Below, piece after piece: positions 1 through 6,484 of a DNA stretch of 12,584 nucleotides. This DNA comes from Anaerolineae bacterium. GTDB lineage: Bacteria > Chloroflexota > Anaerolineae > Anaerolineales > Villigracilaceae. The position numbers and the translations under genes are program-made. The notes beneath the pieces are model-generated. The model made no database searches. It saw only the letters and a program-made list of their open reading frames with translations, and was not told where the DNA came from. The number at the start of each line of letters is the position of its first letter. The stretch's first letter is position 1. The DNA is taken from assembly GCA_003158885.1 (NCBI GenBank), contig PMLN01000099.1:1652-14235 (forward strand), in the 5' to 3' direction.

Positions 1-21
1 CTTGAAGAAAGGAATCTGAGA

Positions 22-423
22 ATGGAAATCCCAAGACACTGGCGGCTTAAACAACAACGATATTCATTGGTAGGTGAAGTCTGTCCTCATTGCAACCATA
101 AAATTTTTCCACCGCGCGATGTCTGCCCGAATTGCGGCGACGAAGCGAAAGAACTCTATACATTTAGCGGAAAAGGCGAAGTTTATTCGTACACCACAAT
201 CTATGAGGCCCCCAGCGGCTATGATGCCAATGCGCCCTATACGGTGGCGCTTGTCAAACTCAAAGAGGGACCGATGATCACCGCACAATTGACCGATTTC
301 GGCGACCAGCCCGTTGAGATCGGCATGCCCGTTGAGATGGTGACACGCCGGATGCGCAATGATGGCGATGAAAGAGGCATCATCGTATACGGGTATAAAT
401 TCCGGCCTGCAGTAGCAGCATAA
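22..423 (+). CDS. Zn-ribbon/OB-fold (DUF35) acyl-CoA-associated protein
   Basis: A 133-aa protein of the DUF35 type: an N-terminal rubredoxin-like zinc ribbon followed by an OB fold. The ribbon cysteines are C21, C24, C35 and C38 (VCPHC, then VCPNCG), preceded by the basic helix PRHWRLKQQRY typical of the family. The OB part begins near GKGEVYSYTTIYEAP (about residues 51-65) and runs to the C-terminus. Characterised DUF35 proteins bind thiolases, HMG-CoA synthases or related acyl-CoA enzymes and may channel CoA substrates. In archaea and many Chloroflexota they sit just after thiolase and HMG-CoA synthase genes, so such genes are expected left of this window (inference). The ATG is chosen for the AAAGGA motif about 9 nt upstream. 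A hairpin terminator follows 18 bp after the stop, so this is the last gene of its unit. The family call is firm; the exact partner is unknown. Confidence 0.9.
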   Translation: MEIPRHWRLKQQRYSLVGEVCPHCNHKIFPPRDVCPNCGDEAKELYTFSGKGEVYSYTTIYEAPSGYDANAPYTVALVKLKEGPMITAQLTDFGDQPVEIGMPVEMVTRRMRNDGDERGIIVYGYKFRPAVAA

Positions 424-440
424 CCGATAGAAAACCATTT

Positions 441-475
441 TGCCCTGCCAGAAAATCTGGCAGGGCATTTTTATT
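441..475 (+). terminator. Rho-independent terminator after the DUF35 gene
   Basis: A perfect stem GCCCTGCCAG / CTGGCAGGGC (442-451 with 457-466, plus a T-A closing pair) with a 5-nt loop AAAAT is followed by ATTTTTATTT. This is a textbook intrinsic terminator for the plus-strand gene. The minus-strand side has no comparable U-tract, so it is unlikely to end the convergent operon efficiently. Confidence 0.92.
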
Positions 476-581
476 TGCGTCATACTTTGCACATGCCTGC
501 GTCGGCTTCTCTTCTCAAGGAGAAGGCCGCGAGCCTCCCGCTCCAGCCCAGCCAGCCGAGTCTGTTTTAAATTTATAAAAA
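476..581. other. Non-coding spacer between convergent genes
   Basis: About 105 bp separate the terminator from the stop codon of the DUF2293 gene. It contains an imperfect inverted repeat around 505-525 (CTTCTC ... GAGAAG) and GC-rich tracts. It could hold the end of the minus-strand operon transcript, but no convincing stem with U-tract is seen for that strand. Confidence 0.4.
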
Positions 582-1241
582 TCACTCTGTCGCCCAACGC
601 GCCAAAATCTCATCAATCTTATCGTCTACTTCATTTCGCGCCGACAATCGATCCAATCCCCGCGCCAGCAAATCATCATAATTCGTCTCGGCGTGGCGGA
701 TATGGGCAACGACCGCCAGCAGGATGAATTTATCGTCCATGCTTTTTGCGCCTGCGGAACGTCCCACCCGTCCGCTGTATTTCTGACAGGCATGCTCGGC
801 GATGACCTGCTCGCGCCCGGCGGGACAATTAGGAAATAATTCGCTCACCCGTTTTGCAAAGCGGGACATATATTCCTGATCCAGTTCCGCGCGGCGTTCG
901 GCCTGGCGCTCATTTCGACGGGCGCGCGCATCGGCGTCATCCAAACATTCCTGCTCGGCGCGCTGGAGTGCGGCATCTTCCACCAGCAAGCCCTGCCGTT
1001 CATAGCGTTTGCGGGCGCGGCTCCATTTCAGGACCACCGCGGACAGTGTGGAATATTCGCCTGAGCGTCGGGTCAGCGCCGCATCGCCCGATGGCAGGAA
1101 GATGAGATGGTCCAGATCGGCACATGAGAGGCAGAGCGCACCTTTCCCTTCGACCCGCGTGATCCACGCACCCTGTCCTAAAGGTTCGCCGCACTCGTCA
1201 CAGGTTGAATCCTGGTGGGTGATGAAGACTTTCAGATCCAC
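582..1241 (-). CDS. DUF2293 domain-containing protein, last gene of the addBA operon
   Basis: A 219-aa protein matching the DUF2293 family in overall architecture. The N-terminus has a zinc ribbon (C14-x2-C17 and C37-x2-C40), followed by LDHLIFLPSGDAALTRR and the conserved LSAVVLKWSRARKRYERQG stretch. A charged, Arg/Glu/Ala-rich probable coiled coil covers roughly residues 88-125. The C-terminal DUF2293 core includes CQKYSGRVGRSAGAK and VAHIRHAETNYDDLLARG. The function of the family is unknown; the basic helices and zinc ribbon would suit nucleic-acid binding (inference). The reading frame is open to an ATG at 1298, but that would overlap the preceding gene by 29 bp. The GTG at 1241 is preferred because GGAG lies 8 nt upstream and family similarity starts there (DLKVFITHQDSTC). 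It starts 28 bp after the pRiA4b-like gene, so it is probably co-transcribed. Confidence 0.85.
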   Translation of the reverse strand: MDLKVFITHQDSTCDECGEPLGQGAWITRVEGKGALCLSCADLDHLIFLPSGDAALTRRSGEYSTLSAVVLKWSRARKRYERQGLLVEDAALQRAEQECLDDADARARRNERQAERRAELDQEYMSRFAKRVSELFPNCPAGREQVIAEHACQKYSGRVGRSAGAKSMDDKFILLAVVAHIRHAETNYDDLLARGLDRLSARNEVDDKIDEILARWATE

Positions 1242-1269
1242 TTCGCTTACTCCAATATAAAAAATCTCG

Positions 1270-2649
1270 TTACAGGGTTCCCAGCAATCCTTTCCCAATT
1301 GGGGTCAGGCTGATTTCAGCAAGATACTTTGACTTATACCCAGCGCTTGTTTTTTCCTTATGCTCGTATTCCAGGATGCCAAAATCAGCCAGGGGATATA
1401 TCACCATACGCTCAATGGCTGAACGCATGGTATCGTTCACAAAAATTTGATCTGGGCTTAGCCAAGTGAAGCGAGTCTCCTCGATCAATTGGTCGGCAAA
1501 GGATTCATAAGAAACCGGTTTTCCCACGGGCAATTCCAGCAGACGTTTCAGGGTAATTTTTCCGAAATCGAACGGCAAGCCTTGTGCTAATCCCGAAACA
1601 GGAAACGCGATTCTCCAATCCTCATAATGCCACCAAACATCAAGCATAAAGCCAAGTTGGATCGGCGCAATGGCATTCAAAAAAACCTTGCCTGGCGGTG
1701 TTACTTTCCACGTACGGGCTTGTCCACCAGTTACCAGTCCGCTTGTCTTGGCAAGCACATGAAGGAAAAATAACGGCCAGACATCATCTTCACTCCGTGG
1801 TTTATAAACCTTGTCCCCAAGTTTTTCATCAAGCACAGGCGGCTTGACGAATTTGGCGCAAACCTCACGCACGGCTTTGAGCGGCAGGTTGCCCGTGGAT
1901 TGCGTGCCGACAACGCGGTTGTCATTCAAGTAGGATAAAAACGTGACCATATCCCGACGCACAGCCAGCGACTCGATCAAGTGGATTTGCTCTTTATCCA
2001 GTGCGCTTGCCCAGACAGCTATATTCGCAAGAATCTCTTCACCTGCCGCCTCCGGTTGAAAATAATCTTGTTCATTCAACTCCTTGCGATTGCCCGAGTG
2101 GCGCAAAATCTTGTTCACTGCATCAAGGTCGAAGCGCTCGGAGTCGAAATTGCCGCCAACCCACTCCATCATTTCTTCGTGTTCGGGATTCTTGGGGCTG
2201 GAGATAACTTTCAGGAAATCTTCATAGCCCCAGACGCCGCCTACATCTTCGGGCGGGCAGCCGCGTTTGCCTGTGACGCAAACCGGATAATGCATACCCT
2301 TTTCTGCGGGCAGGATTTTTTCCACCACTAGATTATGCAGCCAGCTATCTCCAAAGTCATATTCATAACGAAACTTAAAGCCTTCACGCTCAATGAGTTG
2401 CTTCAACTTGAAGCGCGATTCGTCTTTTGTTCCCATATCCCCAAACTCATCATCTTCGGGATCGCCATAGATTTGTCCGTTGATGGTGAACATATGAAGG
2501 TGGCTGTTTGTCCAGCCCATGACGATTTGCAAAATATCGTGCAGTTGAATCAACGTGGTTGTGTCTGCCGCTAAAATTCTGCGCCAGATGGGAGGTTTGG
2601 AATCGTTCAGCGTGACTTTGATTTGGTAGATGGATGTTGGAATGGGCAT
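1270..2649 (-). CDS. pRiA4b ORF-3-like protein with long C-terminal extension
   Basis: A 459-aa protein. The N-terminal part (about residues 5-175) is a plasmid pRiA4b ORF-3-like domain (PF07929 type). Diagnostic stretches are IYQIKVTLNDSKPPIWRRI, LHDILQIVMGWTNSHLHMF, the acidic turn YGDPEDDEFGD, FRYEYDFGDSWLHNLVVEKI, CVTGKRGCPPEDVGGVWGYE and the basic/acidic NPEHEEMMEWVGG. The remaining 270 or so residues are not part of that domain: LSYLNDNRVVGTQSTGNLPLK, then VWPLFFLHVLAKTSGLVTGG, and a terminal helical region. They look like one or two winged-helix-type modules, a guess from pattern only. The biochemical role of the family is unknown. The ATG at 2649 is chosen because AAGGAG lies about 7 nt upstream and overlaps the addA stop codon region, and because the domain begins here. 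An upstream in-frame ATG at 2799 would run through the 3' end of addA. The gene starts 10 bp after addA, hence the same operon. Confidence 0.85.
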   Translation of the reverse strand: MPIPTSIYQIKVTLNDSKPPIWRRILAADTTTLIQLHDILQIVMGWTNSHLHMFTINGQIYGDPEDDEFGDMGTKDESRFKLKQLIEREGFKFRYEYDFGDSWLHNLVVEKILPAEKGMHYPVCVTGKRGCPPEDVGGVWGYEDFLKVISSPKNPEHEEMMEWVGGNFDSERFDLDAVNKILRHSGNRKELNEQDYFQPEAAGEEILANIAVWASALDKEQIHLIESLAVRRDMVTFLSYLNDNRVVGTQSTGNLPLKAVREVCAKFVKPPVLDEKLGDKVYKPRSEDDVWPLFFLHVLAKTSGLVTGGQARTWKVTPPGKVFLNAIAPIQLGFMLDVWWHYEDWRIAFPVSGLAQGLPFDFGKITLKRLLELPVGKPVSYESFADQLIEETRFTWLSPDQIFVNDTMRSAIERMVIYPLADFGILEYEHKEKTSAGYKSKYLAEISLTPIGKGLLGTL

Positions 2650-2659
2650 GGGATTCTCC

Positions 2660-5600
2660 TTACAAATCGAAAATGACGGGATTATTCTTCGCGTTGAGGA
2701 AGACGAGCCGCGCCTTCGCCTGGACTTTGAGCAGGGTCGCCACAGCCTGGGCATAACGCGCCACCTGACGGTCGTACTGTGCGCGGCTGATGGTTTCACG
2801 CGCTTCGGACTCGCTTCGCACTTCGTCGGTTTTGAAGTCTATGATAAACCAACCGTCGGCGGTGCGATAGAGCAAATCCATGATGCCGCGTCCGTCGGGC
2901 AAATCGTAGCGGACTTCGTGGTGGCGTTCGGCGGAGTCCAATTCTTTGAAGAGGGGCTGGACGCGCAGGCGTTCCAGTAATCGGCGGGATTCCTGGATGG
3001 CGGCGTGAATTTCTTTGGGGTCGGTGAGTCCTGCTTCAAGGGCAAAAGGTTTCAGGAAATTTTCAAAATCATCGTTGGGAAAATGCCAGCGGCGGATGGC
3101 TTCATGGACAAGGCGTCCGACCAGCCAGGCGGGGGCGCGCGGAGTTTTGGTTTTCGAGACGATGCGCCAGACGCGCTGCGGCGGGTCGGATTCGATGGCG
3201 CGGAGTTTTTCTTCGCTAGCGGAAGATGCTGGGACGAGGGGTTCGATGAGATCAGATGCGCGCGGAGATTCGGCTTGAGATGGTGAATCAGGCTGACGGG
3301 CGGAAAGATCCTCGGCTGGTGAGAAAGGATAAAGCGCGGCGGCCAGACCCTCCTCGTTTAGCGGGAAAGCATCAGGCGTAGACCTCTCCAAAAAAGAAAA
3401 TTTTCCGAGCCAGCCCGCGAGGGAGAGCGTATTATCTTTTTTGAGTTTGACGTGACCACTGATGAGCAGTTTTTCTTTGGCACGTGTGGCGGCGACGTAG
3501 AGCAGGCGGTTGTCTTCGGCTTCGGCGCGGTCGTCTTCGAGGCGGGAGGCAAATTGCCAGGCGGTGGAATGGAAATCGTCTTCGTCGCGCAGATCGAGGA
3601 GAAGGGTGTTCGAGAGGAGAATTTTGTTGGAGTTGCCGCGATGTTCGTAAGCCGCGTCAGCAAGGACGGTGAGGGGGAATTCAAGTCCTTTGGCTTTGTG
3701 GACGGTCATTAGTTGGACGGCGCCCGCGTTGGAGGAGTCGGCGGGGGCTTCGCCTTCGCGCAGGCCAACATCGCGAAGGGTCTGGACGTAGGCGAGGAAG
3801 TCGGTGAGGTTGACGAAGCGCGAGCGGTGTGCGTCGGCGAGAAGTTTTTCAACGTTGCGAATCATGCGCGCACCGTTGGGGTCGGAGGCGAGGATGGCGC
3901 GGTAATGGGTGAGGTCGAGGAAACGTTTGAGGACGGCAGCGGCGGGGGCGCGGGAGGAGAGGGAGTGGAGTTCTTCGAGGATGGATAAATTATGAATTAG
4001 GAATGCTGAATTAGGAATTGAATTACGGAGGCTGTCAACGAATTTAGCACGAGCGCTTGATTGAGGAGGGAAACGTAGTTTGTAGATTTCCGCGTCGGGG
4101 AGGGCGAAGGCGGGGGAGCGGAGGAGGCCGACGAGGGCGAGATCGTCGGTGGGGTCGGCGATAGCGGCGAGGGCATTGAGGATGTCGCGGATTTCGGGGC
4201 GGTCGTAGAAGCCGCGTCCCGCAACGGTGACGAAGGGAATGTTTGCGGCTTCGAGTGCGTTTTCATAGACGGCATAGGCGGTGGAGGAACGGAAGAGAAG
4301 CGCCATGTCGCCCCAGGCGAAGCCTTCGTTTTGATGAAGTTCGCGCAGGCGGCTGGCGAGGGCTTGCGCGGCGGATTGCCTTCCTTCTTCAGCAGATTCG
4401 CCGAGGCCGAGGTGGAATTCGATGAAGGGCGGTTGGATATTTTCGCGTTCAGGATTCTGGCGATAGGCGCGCAGCGGTGCGAAGGGAACGGCGTACGGAC
4501 GCGCGGGGTCATCGGTCTCGCCGAGGATGGGGGCCAGCAAAGCGTTGAGCGCTTCGAGCAGAGGCTTATGAGCGCGAAAGGTGAGGTCGAGGTCAATCAG
4601 TTCGCCGCCCGAGGCGCGGATATCCGATTGAACCTGGCGGAAGACGGTCACGTCGGCGGAACGGAAGCGGTAGATGGATTGTTTGGAGTCGCCGACGATG
4701 AAGAGGTCAACAGGCAATTGGTAATTGGCAATTTGTAATTGGTGATTGAATCCAGTCAACGCGTAAACAATTTGAAGCTGGCGGTCGTTGGTGTCCTGGA
4801 ATTCGTCCACGAGAACGGCGCGCAGTTCGGATTGAATTTGGGTGCGGACTTCGGGATGGTCGGTCAGCAGGCGCGCGGTCAGACCTTCGAGGTCGTCGAA
4901 GTCGAGGGATTGGCGTTCATCTTTGCGGGATTGATATTCGAGTTGAGTTTGGTCAAGGAGACGATGGACGATGGGTAAGTGCGCGGCAAGTTGTTCGTCC
5001 AGCGCAAAGCTGGATTTTTCGGCGAGGAATTTGAGGTGTTCTTCGTAGATGTCGCGCAAGTTTTTCATCGCTGCGCGGAGAGTTTCAATGTCGCCCCAGT
5101 TATTCTTTTGTCCCTGCGTGGAGATGGCTTTGCGGAGCGCGGCAAGACTTGAAAGAACCGCGTCCCAGTTTTGGGAGGCGCGGGCGGATTGGGTTTCAGT
5201 CCAGCGCGAGAGGACGGATTGGCGCGCGATTTCGAGTTTGTCTTCGGGGGAGGTGGAATGCTGATTGTTGAGAACAGAAAAACAATCCAGCCATAATTCG
5301 GAATCGAGGTGGGTTGCGAGGTAGGTGTTAAGAGTTGCGGAAAATTGCGCCCTTACCCCTAACCCCTCTCCCAATTCCGGGAGAGGGGAAACGTCCAGCC
5401 TGCGGCTCATCAACGCGTCGAGAATCTGTCGCAGTTCGTTTTCCTTGAATATGCCAAACAGTACGGCGGACTGCTCATCTGTGGAAGCCCATGCCAGCGC
5501 GGATTCAATCGCCTCGGCCTGCAACGCGGCGGACAATCCCTCTTCGAGGACTTCAAAGGCCGGGTCGAGTCCAGCCTCGGCGGGGTGGCCGCGCAGGATT

Positions 5601-5971
5601 TCGGCGCACAGGCTGTGGATGGTGCCGATGCGGGCGGAGTCAATATTTAAACTGCGAATCACGCTAAGTTCGCCAGGATTAAATTGCTCTTCCTTCGCGT
5701 TCCTGGCGGCCTTCGCAGTTAATTCCTCTTGTGAAATTTGAGTAAGCGCGTTGCGAATTCTTGAGCGCATTTCACGCGCAGCTTTTTCGGTGAAGGTGAT
5801 GGCAAGGATGGAGCGCAGCGGGTAGCCTTGTTCGAGCAAATGCAGGTAACGTCCCACCAGTGAGAGGGTTTTCCCTGAACCCGCGCCAGCGGTAACCGCG
5901 ATGGCAGTCGCCGAATCGGTGACGGCTTTTTCCTGGTTGCCTTTGAAGGAGTATTGAGAAAGTAAAGTCAT
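2660..5971 (-). CDS. addA: AddA-type UvrD-family helicase with C-terminal PD-(D/E)XK nuclease
   Basis: A 1103-aa superfamily 1A 3'-5' helicase fused to a RecB-type nuclease. Visible motifs: Q-motif Q13; Walker A AGAGSGKT (28-35); motif Ia AITFTEKAAREM (57-68); GTIHSLCAE; motif II VDEFQDT (E390); motif III FIVGDSKQSIYRFRSADV (about 425-442); motif IV DLTFRAHKPL; motif V LMTVHKAKGLEFPL (about 754-767); motif VI LYVAATRAKEKLLI (about 823-836). The nuclease domain has GRLVHE (H956), IMDLL (D1032), IDFKTD (D1045, K1047) and QYDRQVARYAQAV, so both activities should be intact. With AddB it would unwind and resect double-strand breaks and load or prepare DNA for RecA. The gene starts 7 bp after the small upstream gene, with no strong Shine-Dalgarno motif, suggesting translational coupling. 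Four stretches in variable loops (about residues 83-97, 194-208, 407-422 and 648-662) resemble inserted genomic repeats. A RecB or PcrA assignment is less likely given the length, the nuclease domain and the adjacent addB. Confidence 0.93.
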   Translation of the reverse strand: MTLLSQYSFKGNQEKAVTDSATAIAVTAGAGSGKTLSLVGRYLHLLEQGYPLRSILAITFTEKAAREMRSRIRNALTQISQEELTAKAARNAKEEQFNPGELSVIRSLNIDSARIGTIHSLCAEILRGHPAEAGLDPAFEVLEEGLSAALQAEAIESALAWASTDEQSAVLFGIFKENELRQILDALMSRRLDVSPLPELGEGLGVRAQFSATLNTYLATHLDSELWLDCFSVLNNQHSTSPEDKLEIARQSVLSRWTETQSARASQNWDAVLSSLAALRKAISTQGQKNNWGDIETLRAAMKNLRDIYEEHLKFLAEKSSFALDEQLAAHLPIVHRLLDQTQLEYQSRKDERQSLDFDDLEGLTARLLTDHPEVRTQIQSELRAVLVDEFQDTNDRQLQIVYALTGFNHQLQIANYQLPVDLFIVGDSKQSIYRFRSADVTVFRQVQSDIRASGGELIDLDLTFRAHKPLLEALNALLAPILGETDDPARPYAVPFAPLRAYRQNPERENIQPPFIEFHLGLGESAEEGRQSAAQALASRLRELHQNEGFAWGDMALLFRSSTAYAVYENALEAANIPFVTVAGRGFYDRPEIRDILNALAAIADPTDDLALVGLLRSPAFALPDAEIYKLRFPPQSSARAKFVDSLRNSIPNSAFLIHNLSILEELHSLSSRAPAAAVLKRFLDLTHYRAILASDPNGARMIRNVEKLLADAHRSRFVNLTDFLAYVQTLRDVGLREGEAPADSSNAGAVQLMTVHKAKGLEFPLTVLADAAYEHRGNSNKILLSNTLLLDLRDEDDFHSTAWQFASRLEDDRAEAEDNRLLYVAATRAKEKLLISGHVKLKKDNTLSLAGWLGKFSFLERSTPDAFPLNEEGLAAALYPFSPAEDLSARQPDSPSQAESPRASDLIEPLVPASSASEEKLRAIESDPPQRVWRIVSKTKTPRAPAWLVGRLVHEAIRRWHFPNDDFENFLKPFALEAGLTDPKEIHAAIQESRRLLERLRVQPLFKELDSAERHHEVRYDLPDGRGIMDLLYRTADGWFIIDFKTDEVRSESEARETISRAQYDRQVARYAQAVATLLKVQAKARLVFLNAKNNPVIFDL
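3984..4028. repeat. Low-complexity direct repeat read in frame inside addA
   Basis: GAATTAGGAAT occurs twice with minor change (3996-4006 and about 4010-4020), and GAATTA recurs just after. On the coding strand this is read as IPNSAFLIHN (about AddA residues 648-662). AT-rich blocks of this kind, translated as NSAF/FLIHN, recur in many bacterial genomes as intergenic low-complexity repeats (from memory, not checked here). It is much richer in A/T than the surrounding coding sequence and lies between motifs IV and V. Confidence 0.6.
4708..4752. repeat. AATTGG-type direct repeat read in frame inside addA
   Basis: A run of AATTGG/AATT blocks about 7 bp apart (CAATTGGTAATTGGCAATTT and on through GTAATTGGTGATTG) is read on the coding strand as NHQLQIANYQLPV (about residues 407-422). 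It lies exactly in the loop between helicase motifs II and III. ATTACCAATTACC-like microsatellites are common intergenic repeats in some bacteria (general knowledge). Here the tract is AT-rich against GC-rich neighbours and preserves the reading frame. Confidence 0.6.
5351..5390. repeat. Palindromic repeat element inserted in frame in addA
   Basis: A perfect 10-bp inverted repeat, CCCCTCTCCC (5363-5372) and GGGAGAGGGG (5379-5388), around the loop AATTCC. It is flanked on one side by CCTTACCCCTAA. The coding strand reads SPLPELGEGLGVR (about residues 195-207). This sequence type is a widely seen dispersed bacterial repeat, normally intergenic. Here it keeps the frame and lies in a non-catalytic region between motif Ia and motif II. 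Confidence 0.72.
5686..5727. repeat. Probable dispersed repeat read in frame near the start of addA
   Basis: The coding-strand segment TTAACTGCGAAGGCCGCCAG followed by GAACGCGAAGGAAG resembles the common dispersed repeat TTAACCGCAAAGGACGCRAA with further AAGG periods. It contains three AAGG-type periods about 9-15 bp apart. It is read as LTAKAARNAKEEQF (about residues 83-97), in the variable loop before the conserved GTIHSLC segment. This is the weakest of the four addA repeats. Confidence 0.45.
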
Positions 5972-5978
5972 CGAGTTA

Positions 5979-6482
5979 TCAGCGGCGCTTGCGTTTTTTG
6001 GATTTTAGTTTTGCAATGTCAACATGTTCTGCCGCGCCCGGTTTTCGAAAGTGTTTCGGGTCGACTTTTTCCTTGAACATCTGATAATGACGTTTGAGTC
6101 TGGCAATGTAGAGCGGGTCATTCAAAATCGCGTCGCGTATGAGATCCAAAAAGGCAGGAGCAAACTTGGATTGCGGGCTGCCAATGTTCAAGGCCGGGCC
6201 TTTTAATTCCCGAATTGTTTCAGGGTCATCTCTTCTTAACCACTTGCGATAAAACTCTGCGCTTTCCCACCCACAAGCGATATACGCCAAAGATTTTCCA
6301 TGCTCCCAATCATGGACTTCGAAAAACACGCGCCGACAATCGCAATTTTCGTCGTCGCAGTACATTTCAAGCAAGCCGTAGGAACCTTTGGGAATGTCGG
6401 CATCCTCGCGGAGAATGGTCATCGTGCGCGTCTCTTGTTCGGCAATTTCTCGAAAGTAGGCGTGAAACGATGTGTAGGGCAT
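5979..6482 (-). CDS. Uncharacterised 167-aa protein with C-x4-C-x-C motif, encoded between addB and addA
   Basis: A 167-aa soluble protein with no recognisable enzyme motif. The N-terminus is MPYTSFHAYFREIAEQETRT. A cysteine knuckle follows at C42-x4-C47-x-C49 (MYCDDENCDCRRVFFEV), with another cysteine at C70 (YIACGWES). The sequence ends in a very basic tail, KLKSKKRKRR. The GSYGLLEMYCDDENCDCRRV stretch resembles the N-terminal part of some proteins that carry a C-terminal SEC-C zinc motif, but no SEC-C motif is present here; the resemblance is from memory. The ATG at 6482 is chosen because AAAGGA lies about 9 nt upstream and the gene then begins 2 bp after the addB stop. An in-frame ATG at 6512 would overlap addB and has no ribosome-binding site. 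It ends 7 bp before addA, so it is co-expressed with both nuclease subunits. A metal-binding or nucleic-acid-binding accessory role is only inferred. Confidence 0.8.
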   Translation of the reverse strand: MPYTSFHAYFREIAEQETRTMTILREDADIPKGSYGLLEMYCDDENCDCRRVFFEVHDWEHGKSLAYIACGWESAEFYRKWLRRDDPETIRELKGPALNIGSPQSKFAPAFLDLIRDAILNDPLYIARLKRHYQMFKEKVDPKHFRKPGAAEHVDIAKLKSKKRKRR

Positions 6483-6484
6483 AA

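Noticed and set aside
440..727. 95-codon plus-strand open frame after the DUF35 gene
   Set aside because: It begins inside the terminator hairpin, lacks a ribosome-binding site and runs antisense into the DUF2293 gene.
1242..1298. Upstream ATG (1298) for the DUF2293 gene
   Set aside because: It overlaps the end of the previous gene, adds residues without family similarity, and the GTG at 1241 has a better ribosome-binding site.
2650..2799. Upstream ATG (2799) for the pRiA4b-like gene
   Set aside because: The extra 50 residues are out-of-frame addA sequence rich in Arg and Ser; the ATG at 2649 has AAGGAG in front.
5363..5388. Hairpin in addA as a transcription terminator
   Set aside because: It is inside a continuous coding frame and has no U-tract.
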